This document shows, one piece after another, positions 8,527 through 17,656 of a DNA stretch of 64,000 nt (positions are counted from its first letter, which is position 1; each line of letters opens with the position of its first letter). Source of the DNA: an uncultured Sutterella sp. Its GTDB lineage: Bacteria; Pseudomonadota; Gammaproteobacteria; Burkholderiales; Burkholderiaceae_F. The notes under the pieces were generated by a model, which was given only the letters and a program-made list of their open reading frames with translations, did no database searches and was not told where the DNA came from. Position numbers and translations under genes: made by a program. The DNA is taken from contig CAAEPH010000007.1 of NCBI GenBank assembly GCA_900757865.1, positions 45,700 to 109,699 of the forward strand. Direction: 5' to 3'.

Positions 8527-9828
8527 ATGTCTGATTTGGAAACAGTCTCCCAAGAGAAAAACACGCCTACCCCCACAAGTACGGGCAACGAAACACGCAC
8601 AGCCCCTGATGCGGTTTCCACCCCAGCCACAGCTACGGATGAGGGTAAAGGATCGCATGGATCTCAGGCTCCACAGCCATCGCGCGGGCGGTTTTATTTC
8701 CGTCAAGTGATGCGACTGGTGGCCATTGCTGCAATTTTAAGTTTTATCGCTTACGACGCGTACACTTGGATTGGCGGTTGGCTCGTCAAAGAGCGACCGA
8801 TTCCGTATCATGCCACCCCAGCTGTTACGAGCTCGGAGGGGCAAGTGAGTGCCAATGGCGAACTGCTTCCCACAGCCTCCAAAGAAACCACACCCTTTGT
8901 GATCATTCGCGTCACCGAAGGGCAAACGTCGCTGGACGTCGCGCAATCCTTGCGCGACTTAGGCTTCGAATTTCCCAATTGGCTCATGAAGCTAGCAGCT
9001 CGTGTCCACCCCAATCAGTTGGATCGCCTGCACAAAGGGCGCTACAAAATCAGCACCGACATCACCCCAGCAGCACTTCTCGATACGCTCGGCAAAGGCG
9101 CCATGATGGAGGGCTCGATTCGTATTCCAGATGGTGCCACCATCTGGGAAGTGCGTTCGCTCTTTAATAACGCCCAAGGGCTACAACATTTAAGTAAAGA
9201 CCTTAGCGACGAAGCGCTCGCCAAAGCCTTAGGGCTCAACGAGCCCACCCCCGAAGGGTTCTTGGCTCCGGATACTTACCGCTACGCGGAAGGGGTCACC
9301 GACTTGGCCGTGATGAAATTGGCCGTAAAACGTCAGAAGACGTTGCTTGACAAAGCTTGGGCCAATCGTCCTCAAACGCTCACCACCTTAAAGAATCCGT
9401 ACGAAGCGCTCATTCTTGCCTCGATCGTCGAAAAAGAGTCGGGGCTAGCGGCAGATCGCACCAAGATTGCGTCGGTCTTTCACAATCGGCTCACCAAGAA
9501 AATGCCCCTCCAGACCGATCCCACGGTGATCTATGGTTTAGGACCCAACTGGAACGGCAAAATCACGAAAAAAGATTTGCAAGGCGAGACGCCCTACAAT
9601 ACCTATGTCATTGAAGCGCTCCCGCCCACCCCGATTGGAATGCCAGGCGCCGCTGCGATTGAAGCCGCGCTCAACCCGGCCACAACCGATTACCTCTACT
9701 TTGTCTCGCGAGGTGATGGGACAAGTGAATTTTCTAAGACACTCAATGCGCACAATCGCGCCGTGTACCGCTTCATATTGCGGCCTCAGAAAAAGACAGC
9801 CTCGCCCCAGGCGAGCGCAGATGACTAG
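8527..9828 (+). CDS. mltG: Endolytic murein transglycosylase
   Basis: 433 residues. MltG (YceG) is a membrane-anchored lytic transglycosylase that cuts nascent glycan strands and sets chain length. Residues 1-55 are a hydrophilic Ser/Thr/Pro-rich cytoplasmic tail, longer than in E. coli. One membrane helix is at about 60-80, then a LysM-like subdomain and the catalytic domain with the catalytic Glu in LASIVEKESG and the conserved FHNRL and LQTDPTVIYG. The start at 8527 has only a weak GAGACG ribosome site. In E. coli mltG precedes tmk on the same strand, but here the two are divergent. Confidence 0.93.
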   Translation: MSDLETVSQEKNTPTPTSTGNETRTAPDAVSTPATATDEGKGSHGSQAPQPSRGRFYFRQVMRLVAIAAILSFIAYDAYTWIGGWLVKERPIPYHATPAVTSSEGQVSANGELLPTASKETTPFVIIRVTEGQTSLDVAQSLRDLGFEFPNWLMKLAARVHPNQLDRLHKGRYKISTDITPAALLDTLGKGAMMEGSIRIPDGATIWEVRSLFNNAQGLQHLSKDLSDEALAKALGLNEPTPEGFLAPDTYRYAEGVTDLAVMKLAVKRQKTLLDKAWANRPQTLTTLKNPYEALILASIVEKESGLAADRTKIASVFHNRLTKKMPLQTDPTVIYGLGPNWNGKITKKDLQGETPYNTYVIEALPPTPIGMPGAAAIEAALNPATTDYLYFVSRGDGTSEFSKTLNAHNRAVYRFILRPQKKTASPQASADD

Positions 9829-9886
9829 CTTGCGTCTTCGCTGCGTGCCCATCGTAACCCCGTTTTTTGCATGAAAGGATATTGCT

Positions 9887-10861
9887 ATGACTCCCTCCCC
9901 TTGCTGCTCCACCGCCACGGCCACCACCCCTGACTACATTGGCGATCTGCCCAACGTAGCCGTTGCTCGTCTCACAAGCCTGGGCCTTGTGCGTCTCTCT
10001 GGGAAAGATACCCGTGACTTTTTGCAACGTGTGCTCACCAATGACGTGCTCCACTTGGGCGACGGCGTAGCGCTCACGGGCTACTGCGACCCCAAGGGAC
10101 GACTACTGGGCATCATGCGCATGTGGTTGGATGGCGACGACGCCGTCTACATGCTCATCCCCAAAGCGAGTGCCCCGGCGATCATTAAGCGCTTAAAGAT
10201 GTTTGTGTTGCGTGACGACGTAACCATCACGTGCGCGGCCGAAGGGCGTGCGTTCTACGCGATTACCCAGGACGCAGACAGCGTCTTAAAGGCGGCTGGA
10301 TGCCCCGTTCCTCAAGCTGGGAACGTGGTGCGAGATGGCGACACCATGGTGCTCTCACTGCCCCAGGCAAGTCATGTTGACGGACTGCCCATTGGAGGCG
10401 CTCGCGCGATCGTTATTGCCCCAGAGACGGCGAGCTTCTTCGAGAAGACCGCTGACGATGCTCTTTTCTGGACCTCCGAAGTGGCCGCGGGTGTGCCCAC
10501 GGTGTGGCCTGAAACGTCCGGGCTTTTCGTACCGCAAGCGGTGAACCTCGATGCTCTCCATGGCATCTCGTTCACCAAAGGCTGCTACACGGGACAAGAA
10601 GTGATTTCTCGCTTGCAGCACATTGGCAAAACCAACCGTCGTGCCTTGTGGGCAGAGACAACGGGGGCATTACCGAAGCCAGGCTCTGACGTGTTCGCTA
10701 ACGGCGAACCGGTGGGCTATGTCGTTGAAGCCGCGCAATTGGGCAACCGTGTGTTTGTCTTTATGAGCTTACTACTCGAAGCAAGTTCCCAGCCCTTGAC
10801 GCTTGATAAAGACGGGGCTCAGCGCCTTGCTTTGGGTGAATTGCCTTATAGCGTTGAATAG
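9887..10861 (+). CDS. ygfZ: Folate-binding Fe-S cluster maturation protein YgfZ
   Basis: 324 residues. A GcvT-like fold protein that uses tetrahydrofolate in the maturation or repair of certain Fe-S enzymes. The diagnostic motif KGCYTGQEVISRL with its conserved Cys is present. The start is preceded by AAAGGA, and the gene lies 58 bases after mltG, so the two may be co-transcribed. A strong hairpin ends the unit. A role in supporting the many Fe-S proteins encoded here (NapA, NapG, NapH) is possible but general. Confidence 0.9.
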   Translation: MTPSPCCSTATATTPDYIGDLPNVAVARLTSLGLVRLSGKDTRDFLQRVLTNDVLHLGDGVALTGYCDPKGRLLGIMRMWLDGDDAVYMLIPKASAPAIIKRLKMFVLRDDVTITCAAEGRAFYAITQDADSVLKAAGCPVPQAGNVVRDGDTMVLSLPQASHVDGLPIGGARAIVIAPETASFFEKTADDALFWTSEVAAGVPTVWPETSGLFVPQAVNLDALHGISFTKGCYTGQEVISRLQHIGKTNRRALWAETTGALPKPGSDVFANGEPVGYVVEAAQLGNRVFVFMSLLLEASSQPLTLDKDGAQRLALGELPYSVE

Positions 10862-10892
10862 TGCTATAAGCATACGCTCTGACTCTATTAAA

Positions 10893-10926
10893 AACGGCCA
10901 GGAAAGTTCTGCTTTCACTGGCCGTT
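10893..10926. terminator. Bidirectional terminator between ygfZ and the adhesin gene
   Basis: AACGGCCAG pairs with CTGGCCGTT, a 9-bp perfect stem around a 16-base loop, with a run of A on the left and a T-rich stretch on the right. It serves the convergent ygfZ and adhesin genes. Confidence 0.75.
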
Positions 10927-10957
10927 GTTCATTAGAGAACGAAGTCCTCAGGTCGGA

Positions 10958-12664
10958 TTACTTGGCGAGCTTGTTGAGCTTATTCACCAGCTCAGCCACC
11001 TGCGCTTCAAGCGCTTCCACCTTGGCTTTTTGTTCGTCCAAGCTTTCTTGCTGAGCGCTTAGACGCGTTTCTTGGCGGTTGATCGTCTCGATCAACTGGG
11101 TTTTGGAAAGTTCAGCGTACTGACTCACCTTCCCAAGCGTGAAGCTCACACCGGCATTGATCATGTGCTCAGAGCCACCCGTGCTGCCACCCACGCTAAA
11201 CATCACGCGAGGATTCGGACGGTAGAAGGCGCCAATCGCGACGGCGTTCTTACCACGGTAGTTACCGTAGCCACCTGCGAAGTTGAACTTGTTGTTGGGA
11301 TCGTAATCCAACGGATGCAAGGCGGCCAAAGCTGCTGCATTAGCACCCGTGCGGTCAATACGGGAATCCAAGTCGCTTACGCGATTCTCAATCTGATTGA
11401 TGTGCGTCGTGTTTGCTGTAACTTGGTCATTAACACCGTTAACCTTGTCATCAACAGTGCTCAAATTGTCATTAACGCGTTTTAACTGCGCCAAGTTCAC
11501 AGCATCCGTGTCTTCGGACCCAGCTGCAACACCGGTAATCTGACGAGTGACTTTATCACCATCGCCCACTGCCATGGCATTTTCCGTGGCTACCCAAGCA
11601 GAACTGGTTTCGGTTGAAGCTGCACCCGTCTTAATATCAAAGCCAGCTTGGCCTTTGGCACGATTGGCCACAGACCCTTCGCCTAACGCGATCGAATTTT
11701 CCAACGTTGCTTGGGCATTACCGCCCATCGCCAAGGCATTTGCATTTTGCGCTAAAGCCTTTTGTCCCAGAGCAATAGAACCGACACCGTCAGCAACAGA
11801 CTCGTTACCTAAAGCAATAGCATAATTAGCATTAGCTTTAGTGATACGCCCCATCGAAATGGAAAAATCACCTGCTGCTATGGATTGATTGAGAGTGTCC
11901 GACCACTTTGATCGATCTACGCCATCAGTTCCTATTCCTTTCATGGTCAGCTCTTGCCCGAAAGCGAATGCTCCTCTTCCAGTTGCGCGAGCGCCACCTA
12001 TTGCAGCCGATGATTGACCCGAGGCTTCTCCACGGAAGCCACCAATGGCTAAAGAATAATCGCCAGAAGCGATTGTGCTCTTATCCTTATTAGCTGCATT
12101 GCTTTCACCTGTGCCCATGGCGATTGCTCCACGTCCCGTAGCTCGAGAATTGAACCCTTGAGCAAAAGACAATTCACCTTCAGCCTTACTGTAGTTACCT
12201 GTTGCAAACGATGAATTTCCAATAGCTTTATTTCCAGAACCTAGAGCAACACCACCTCGACCTTCGGCCAGCGATCCATCACCCATAGCTACAGAGTTCG
12301 CTCCTTTGGCTTCACTCTTATAACCTGCTGCAAAACTCTTGGCGCCTTCAGCTTTTGTTTTGGAACCAAACGCAGTACCATATGCCCCAGTAACGTTGAC
12401 GTCAGCGCCATAGCCAAAACCGACCATACCTGTAACTTTTGTACGCTCGCCACCGGCAAATGTATGTCTAGCGGTGGATTCATTTTCATTACCAATTGCT
12501 ACTGAGCCCAATTGTGAATTAACAGTATTGTGTTGTCCTGTTTTATCATCTGTGTATCCTGACCAATACGAATGATTATCAATAGCTAATGCTGGGTGAC
12601 TAACCGATAGAGCTAAAAACACAGACATCATCAACAACGATGGGCTAAATACACGAGCTTGCAC
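10958..12664 (-). CDS. YadA-like trimeric autotransporter adhesin with C-terminal coiled-coil extension
   Basis: 568 residues from a GTG at 12664 with AAGGAG 7 bases upstream. The signal peptide ends at about residue 27 (SHPALA). The head (about 60-370) is made of 14-residue YadA repeats of the pattern AIALG-S-A. A neck and short stalk (about 380-450) of coiled coil with HINQIENRVSDLDSRI follow, then the four-strand YadA anchor (about 455-510), seen as FAGGYGNYRGKNAVAIG and INAGVSFTLGK. The anchor normally ends the protein. Here about 55 residues follow, forming a clear heptad coiled coil (QETRLSAQQESLDEQKAKVE region), which would lie in the periplasm. The family mediates adhesion to host surfaces or self-aggregation. 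The gene is monocistronic, with an AT-rich promoter region. Confidence 0.92.
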   Translation of the reverse strand: MQARVFSPSLLMMSVFLALSVSHPALAIDNHSYWSGYTDDKTGQHNTVNSQLGSVAIGNENESTARHTFAGGERTKVTGMVGFGYGADVNVTGAYGTAFGSKTKAEGAKSFAAGYKSEAKGANSVAMGDGSLAEGRGGVALGSGNKAIGNSSFATGNYSKAEGELSFAQGFNSRATGRGAIAMGTGESNAANKDKSTIASGDYSLAIGGFRGEASGQSSAAIGGARATGRGAFAFGQELTMKGIGTDGVDRSKWSDTLNQSIAAGDFSISMGRITKANANYAIALGNESVADGVGSIALGQKALAQNANALAMGGNAQATLENSIALGEGSVANRAKGQAGFDIKTGAASTETSSAWVATENAMAVGDGDKVTRQITGVAAGSEDTDAVNLAQLKRVNDNLSTVDDKVNGVNDQVTANTTHINQIENRVSDLDSRIDRTGANAAALAALHPLDYDPNNKFNFAGGYGNYRGKNAVAIGAFYRPNPRVMFSVGGSTGGSEHMINAGVSFTLGKVSQYAELSKTQLIETINRQETRLSAQQESLDEQKAKVEALEAQVAELVNKLNKLAK

Positions 12665-13020
12665 TCTTTTCTCCTTATATAGTCAAAAAAATGAGGTTTT
12701 GAAATTAGTCATTGGTCAAACCTCTCGCAAAAATGGATCTCCATCTTGCGCTTTTTGCAATATAGTCATGTGTATTTATATCGTCAAGTTTATTTAATTT
12801 TATTCTATATATTTTTTCGCTATTTAATTTTATTTCAATCTCTAGCCATAGTTAGAACGCTTAATTCAATGACTTTTATCGCATTTTGATAGTTTTTTTT
12901 ACGAGAGCAATTTTTCTAAATTATGATTTATTAGCTATTGAGACCAATTCTTTTATCGCTAAAGAAGCATTTTATCGATCAAGATCTTGTCATTTTCGCA
13001 AGATTATCCTGAGTGCAGCC
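12665..13020. other. AT-rich intergenic region upstream of the adhesin
   Basis: About 350 bases of very AT-rich DNA, including long T and A runs near 12780-12970. It presumably holds the adhesin promoter on the minus strand. I see no tRNA-like fold or coding frame. The base composition contrasts with both neighbours, as is common for promoters of surface adhesins that are silenced by nucleoid proteins or acquired by transfer. Confidence 0.5.
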
Positions 13021-13058
13021 TACCTCCTCTGACACAAATCAGCGCACCAGAGGAGGTA
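13021..13058 (+). promoter_or_regulatory. Hairpin that sequesters a perfect Shine-Dalgarno sequence
   Basis: TACCTCCTCTG at 13021-13031 pairs perfectly with CAGAGGAGGTA at 13048-13058, 11 bp with a 16-base loop. The 3' arm holds AGGAGGT, the ideal Shine-Dalgarno sequence, 6 bases before the ATG at 13064. The 5' arm copies the anti-Shine-Dalgarno sequence of 16S rRNA. There is no U-tract, so it is not an intrinsic terminator. Translational control of the following small ORF is the simplest reading. Confidence 0.5.
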
Positions 13059-13063
13059 CTACT

Positions 13064-13228
13064 ATGGGATGTAGGAATAGATCTAAGACTCCTCGCAAAA
13101 AAAACTCAACCCCGCTCCACTATCCCCAACGCTTTCTGATCAACCTACCTCTTCTTACAAACCCTCAGAAATGTCGTTCAAAAAATCTTGTCTTGCGACT
13201 TGTTGTTTCTTGCCAACAGAAAGGCTAA
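13064..13228 (+). CDS. Candidate small basic protein, 54 residues
   Basis: ATG at 13064 with AGGAGGT at the ideal spacing of 6 bases. The product has 12 Lys/Arg, three Cys and no Asp or Glu, so it would be strongly basic. The C-terminal part (NLVLRLVVSC) is hydrophobic. I do not recognise it. The case for a gene is the initiation region. The case against is its short length, its AT-rich surroundings and the lack of a known homologue. It could instead be a leader peptide, although the next gene starts 121 bases later with its own ribosome site. Confidence 0.35.
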   Translation: MGCRNRSKTPRKKNSTPLHYPQRFLINLPLLTNPQKCRSKNLVLRLVVSCQQKG

Positions 13229-13349
13229 GGAAAAACGCCTAACTCTTGGTCTGGCATTAGCGCATCCCGACAAGACTTGTTAGACTGATTCAACCGTTGC
13301 AAAATGTTACGTGGCTCGTTTTGGTCATTCGTCTGGGAGGTAAGTGACT

Positions 13350-14402
13350 ATGGAGAAGACCCTTGATCTACATCTCAAGCTCGATGAAACCGTCTTGGCG
13401 ACAGCGCTTGAGACCCTTCGTCAAGCGGGTTACTCTCCCGAGTCGCTGATGGTTTATCTGCTTGAGCGAACCGCTAGAGAAGGCCAATTACCCATCAAAA
13501 AAGGCCGCTCCCGACGCTCCAAAATCGTGACGGCTTCCATGGCGGGCATCTTTGAACAGGGCTCGCTCTTTATGGGTGAGGTGCTCGCACAACCCGCTGA
13601 CGTGTCGTCACCCTCTGCGGACGTGACGACTGAAGCTGGCGCCGAGCCATCGCTCCCACGCTTAGCTAAACCCAATTTACAGACCTTTAAATCGCTCCAA
13701 GAGTCGCAAGCGCTGGTACGTTGGCGCCACCGTGAACGCGAAGCTGCGCTTAAAGAAGGACGAGAAGACGATGGTCTCGTCTCTAAGCTGATCGTTGCCG
13801 AAGGTGCTCCACTGCCTGTACTCGAAACCAAACAGTTTCGTGTCGACAAAACGCAAATAGCAACCGATCCCCATAAAACCGACATTATTCGGTCACTTGA
13901 AACGCTGCTCACGATCCTCTCGCACCGTCGACAACCTGACGGAGCCATCCCGATTGATGAAGAAAAACCCGATGGCGAATACTTCATCGCACTACAAGTC
14001 GATGGCGTCCCGGACTTCACCTTAGGACTCATCTATCAGCAAAGTGAGCATGAAGTGATTTGTGTTCGCTATGGGCATCCTCGCGCGTTGCTAGAATCAT
14101 GGCCAAGTCCTTTAGCCACGCTAAAAGAGCCAATGCCAAAAACTCAACCTGCAACACCCCAAGAGCCTGCGCCCTCTGACGCTTCCCCAGAACCCGAACC
14201 CATCGTGACGAAAACAACGGACGTGCCTCGAGTGCCCACCGAAGCGAGTGCTTTGAGCCAAATTCCAGGTCAGTCGATTCAGCCTGAAGTCCTCACGCCT
14301 CAAGTCAAAGAAGAGGCCAAACGGCATCTGACACCCAAAACACCCGGATCAACATCAACGCCCTCCTCGACAACGCCACCCGCGAGCGATACGCTTTTTT
14401 GA
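13350..14402 (+). CDS. Protein with ribbon-helix-helix-like N-terminus and Pro/Thr-rich tail, unknown function
   Basis: 350 residues from ATG 13350 (GGAGG 9 bases upstream). A GTG at 13344 would add two residues at poor spacing. Residues 3-50 have the pattern of a RelB/DinJ-type ribbon-helix-helix fold: LDLHLKLDETVLATALETL then a second helix in SPESLMVYLLERTA. A basic patch KKGRSRRSK follows. A middle part (about 170-250) could be a small folded domain. From about 255 the protein is low-complexity, rich in Pro, Thr, Ser and Glu, and probably disordered. No toxin gene follows, so a toxin-antitoxin role is not supported. A hairpin terminator follows. Confidence 0.6.
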   Translation: MEKTLDLHLKLDETVLATALETLRQAGYSPESLMVYLLERTAREGQLPIKKGRSRRSKIVTASMAGIFEQGSLFMGEVLAQPADVSSPSADVTTEAGAEPSLPRLAKPNLQTFKSLQESQALVRWRHREREAALKEGREDDGLVSKLIVAEGAPLPVLETKQFRVDKTQIATDPHKTDIIRSLETLLTILSHRRQPDGAIPIDEEKPDGEYFIALQVDGVPDFTLGLIYQQSEHEVICVRYGHPRALLESWPSPLATLKEPMPKTQPATPQEPAPSDASPEPEPIVTKTTDVPRVPTEASALSQIPGQSIQPEVLTPQVKEEAKRHLTPKTPGSTSTPSSTTPPASDTLF

Positions 14403-14458
14403 GTCCAAGGATGCGATCCCTGCGCAACGCGTGATGACTTTTCAAGCGTAGCTATCGA

Positions 14459-14491
14459 AATGGCCAGAGCGATTTTTCGTCTCTGGCCATT
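14459..14491. terminator. Bidirectional terminator, 11-bp stem
   Basis: AATGGCCAGAG and CTCTGGCCATT form a perfect 11-bp stem around an 11-base loop. A second hairpin, GCGCTCT at 14503-14509 with AGAGCGC at 14530-14536, lies just before the stop of the minus-strand M16 peptidase gene. Together they separate two convergent genes. Confidence 0.7.
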
Positions 14492-14552
14492 GTCTTGGCG
14501 TGGCGCTCTTTGATCTCAAGGGATTTGAGAGAGCGCCCTAAGCTCTGCACGA

Positions 14553-17312
14553 TTAGCGTTGGCTAAAGTCTTTACCCTCGGCTTTCGCTTTGGCTAAGTC
14601 GCCAGCGAGCACCACCGTTAAGCCTTCAGGATTCACGAAGCGACGAAGCGCAGCGTTGACCTCATCGAGCGTCAAATTGGCAATGCGCTCGTCCATCGCC
14701 TTGGAGCTTGCCCAGGTCTTGTCTTTTTCCATCAGACGCACCCAGCTGCTCGCCAGCACCGTATCCTGTGCGCGGTTCACCGCGCGGTAGTCGAGGAGCC
14801 CTTGCTTGGCTTCATCGAGCTCTTGCTGCGTCACCCCGTCCTTATAAGCGCGCTGGAGTTCGTCCATCAAACTTGCTTCCGCTTGCTTCAGGTTCTGAGG
14901 TGCCACAATTGCGCCAATGGTCCACGACGCGTTGTCCCCAAAGCGCGGGATCTTCATCGCGGAGCTCACACCATAAGAAAGCCCTTCTTTTTGACGTAAA
15001 CGATTGACGATGCGGTTCGAGAGTCCCGTGGAGCCACCCATGATCCAGTCCGCCACGTAAAGCGCCGCTGTATCGGCATCGTCATCGTTGGCCTTAAAAG
15101 TCATGCGTGTAAAGAGCACCGCGTTTTCTTTCTCTGGCGTATCAATCACGTAGCGCTTCGGGGCCACCGGGCGATACTCGGCCACAGGATGAACAAACGC
15201 CACGTCCGAGTTTTTTAGCCCCAGCACTTTCGCTTTGAGCGTCTCGATCACTTTTTCGGGTTCAAAATCCCCCACGAGCACCACATAGCCACGGGCCGAC
15301 TGGAACACGTCCTTGTAGTACTGGGCCACTTCCTTGTCGGTCAAGGCGTTGAGCTCGGCGATCACCTCGTCGCTCGTTTCCTGATGACGGGCGTCGTTTT
15401 TCGGATAAAGGTTAAAGTGCTTCGTGAGCGTATCGCGTGCGAGCACACCCGGGTCATCCAACTTCGCTTTGAGACCCGTCAAGAGTTTAGAGCGTAGCGT
15501 CTCAAATTCACTCTTGGGGAAGGTTGGCGAATTGATAAGGGTACCCACCAGTGTGAGCGCCTCGTCCAAATGCGCACGATCGGTCGTGAAGTCAAAGGGG
15601 TTACCTTCCATCTTCAACGCCGTAAACGCGTCCTCGATCTGTTCGCGATCGAGCCCCTTGGCACCACGCATAAACATTTGCGAGGTGACCATGTTGCGCG
15701 CCATGTTGGCACTTGTCTCAAGGTTGCCGTTTAAGAACTTCAAGCGCACTTCCACGGTTTCGCCCAAGCTCTTTTTGGGGAGCAGCGCCACGCGCACCCC
15801 ACCAATGTCGAGCAACGTGGTACGCGCATCGATATTGGCCTGATCCGTGTCAAACGCTTCAGCGCTCTTTCCCTCTTTACTGAAGGTGTACTGCGAGAGG
15901 ATCTCGTCGACCGTGGGATCCTTCGGCATCTCAGCGCGCTTTAAGTCCGCCGTGGGCAGGTATACGCCCACCACGCGGTTGTCACGCACAAAGTATTTCT
16001 TTGCCACCGCATCCACTTTGGCTGGCGTGAGCGCTTTACTCTCTTCACGATCCACGAAGAACAAACGCCAATCACCCAACGCGATGTAGTCCGAGAGTTC
16101 GATACCGAAGCTTTCCGGGTCCGCTAAAAGACGCTCAAACATCGTCGCTTGATCGTCTTTTTCACGATTGACTTCCTGCTCGGTCGCAGGCGTCTGGGTA
16201 AAGGTCGTTTCGATCGTGTCGATCATCGCCGCTTTCACTTTGGCTTCGTCACCGTCTTTGGGCAACATCGCCCCAAAGATCACCATGCCTGGATAACGCC
16301 CAGGAATGGTCCAACCAAAGACTTGGCTCGCTAGGCCTGTGTCTACCAAGCGCTTATAGAGGCGTCCCGTGGGGTCGTTCCCTAAAATCGAGGTGGCCGT
16401 GTTAACGGGTTCGTATTCGGGTGAGAGTGCTGACGGAATGCGGTAGCCCACCATGATCATCTTGGTTTCGCCAGGGCGACGCACGGTAAACTCACGTTCG
16501 CCGTCGGCCGTGGGCTCTTGCGTCCATTCTTTCGGTAACACGCGGGTGGGTTTCGGGATCGGTCCAAAGTCTTTGACAATCCACGTGAGGACTTTGTCCA
16601 CGTCAAACTTGCCGCTCACCGTGAGCACCGCGTTATCTGGCTGATAATAGCGATGGTAGAAGGCCTGCAAATTGGCAATTTCCACGTTTTCGATATCGCT
16701 ACGCGCACCGATCGTGGAGCGACCGTAGGCGTGCCAGTCGAACATGATGGACTGCAAGCGCTTCATCAAGACGCTGCTAGGGCGGTTTTCACCCATTTCG
16801 TACTCGTTACGCACGACCGTCATTTCGGTGTCCAAGTCCTTACGGGCGATAAAGGAGTTAACCATCGCGTCCGCTTGCCAGGCCAAGGCCCACTGCATGT
16901 TGTCGTCGTTAGAGGTGAAGGAGACGTGGTAGTTCGTGCGATCAAGCCACGTGCTCCCGTTCATGCGAAAGCCGCGCTTTGTAAACTCCGCCGTCGGATT
17001 GGGAAAGTTTTTGCTCCCTTTGAACATCAAATGCTCTAAAAGGTGCGCCATCCCAGTTTCACCGTAATTTTCCTGGCGACTGCCCACCAGATAGGTCATG
17101 TTCACCGTGGCTGTCGGTTTACTTGGGTCGGGGTACAAAACGATTTTCAAGCCGTTGGGAAGGCGATACTCCGAAATACCTTCCACGGTCACAACGGGCT
17201 GTGGCAATTTGACTTGCGTCACACTCTTCTCCTTTGGTGCCGCGGAAACCCCCGCGGCGGCGCCCATCAGCGACACCGCTGAGAGGAGCACCAGTTTCTT
17301 TATCAATTGCAT
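14553..17312 (-). CDS. Secreted M16 (pitrilysin/insulinase) zinc peptidase, two-domain
   Basis: 919 residues from ATG 17312, which begins a standard signal peptide (MQLIKKLVLL to GVSA). The frame runs to 17465, but that segment is not signal-like. GAGGAA lies 10 bases before the ATG. The N-terminal half has the inverted zinc motif HLLEH and the downstream Glu in VVRNEYEMGEN. The C-terminal half is a second M16 domain without the zinc site, as in two-domain M16 proteins. It is exported to the periplasm, where it would degrade peptides. The substrate is unknown. Length is normal for the family. It stands alone, divergent from yciB. Confidence 0.9.
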   Translation of the reverse strand: MQLIKKLVLLSAVSLMGAAAGVSAAPKEKSVTQVKLPQPVVTVEGISEYRLPNGLKIVLYPDPSKPTATVNMTYLVGSRQENYGETGMAHLLEHLMFKGSKNFPNPTAEFTKRGFRMNGSTWLDRTNYHVSFTSNDDNMQWALAWQADAMVNSFIARKDLDTEMTVVRNEYEMGENRPSSVLMKRLQSIMFDWHAYGRSTIGARSDIENVEIANLQAFYHRYYQPDNAVLTVSGKFDVDKVLTWIVKDFGPIPKPTRVLPKEWTQEPTADGEREFTVRRPGETKMIMVGYRIPSALSPEYEPVNTATSILGNDPTGRLYKRLVDTGLASQVFGWTIPGRYPGMVIFGAMLPKDGDEAKVKAAMIDTIETTFTQTPATEQEVNREKDDQATMFERLLADPESFGIELSDYIALGDWRLFFVDREESKALTPAKVDAVAKKYFVRDNRVVGVYLPTADLKRAEMPKDPTVDEILSQYTFSKEGKSAEAFDTDQANIDARTTLLDIGGVRVALLPKKSLGETVEVRLKFLNGNLETSANMARNMVTSQMFMRGAKGLDREQIEDAFTALKMEGNPFDFTTDRAHLDEALTLVGTLINSPTFPKSEFETLRSKLLTGLKAKLDDPGVLARDTLTKHFNLYPKNDARHQETSDEVIAELNALTDKEVAQYYKDVFQSARGYVVLVGDFEPEKVIETLKAKVLGLKNSDVAFVHPVAEYRPVAPKRYVIDTPEKENAVLFTRMTFKANDDDADTAALYVADWIMGGSTGLSNRIVNRLRQKEGLSYGVSSAMKIPRFGDNASWTIGAIVAPQNLKQAEASLMDELQRAYKDGVTQQELDEAKQGLLDYRAVNRAQDTVLASSWVRLMEKDKTWASSKAMDERIANLTLDEVNAALRRFVNPEGLTVVLAGDLAKAKAEGKDFSQR

Positions 17313-17656
17313 TACCAAAAATTCCTCGTTGAAATGACTCACACCGTACGCCGAGTAAGACAAGCTGAACTCACCGCGCACGGTGCTGCGAATGCTGAGG
17401 ATGGACAATCCTGTCCACGAGAGAAAGCGTTCACGTTTTTGAGAATCTTTCTCACGACGAGACAAATCATACCAATGATTTCCACACCATAGCGCTCACG
17501 CATCGCTTTCAGGCGAGGCTAAACGTTGCTAATTGTATTTGTTTGTCGAGAATTTCGCTCTTTGGCGTTTCGCGCGTCATGGCATTTGTGGTATGTTTCG
17601 AGAGTTTTCCTTTCGGTTCGAAAGCTCTCGTCTCAAAAGAAGGATCTTGCCTCGTC
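17313..17656. other. Intergenic region between divergent M16 peptidase and yciB
   Basis: 344 bases carrying both promoters. TGGACA-ATCC-TGTCCA at 17402-17417 is a perfect 6-4-6 inverted repeat about 95 bases before the peptidase start and is a candidate operator. A second imperfect inverted repeat (CGAGAG and CTCTCG) lies near 17599-17630, in front of yciB. The frames in this stretch have no ribosome sites. Confidence 0.45.
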
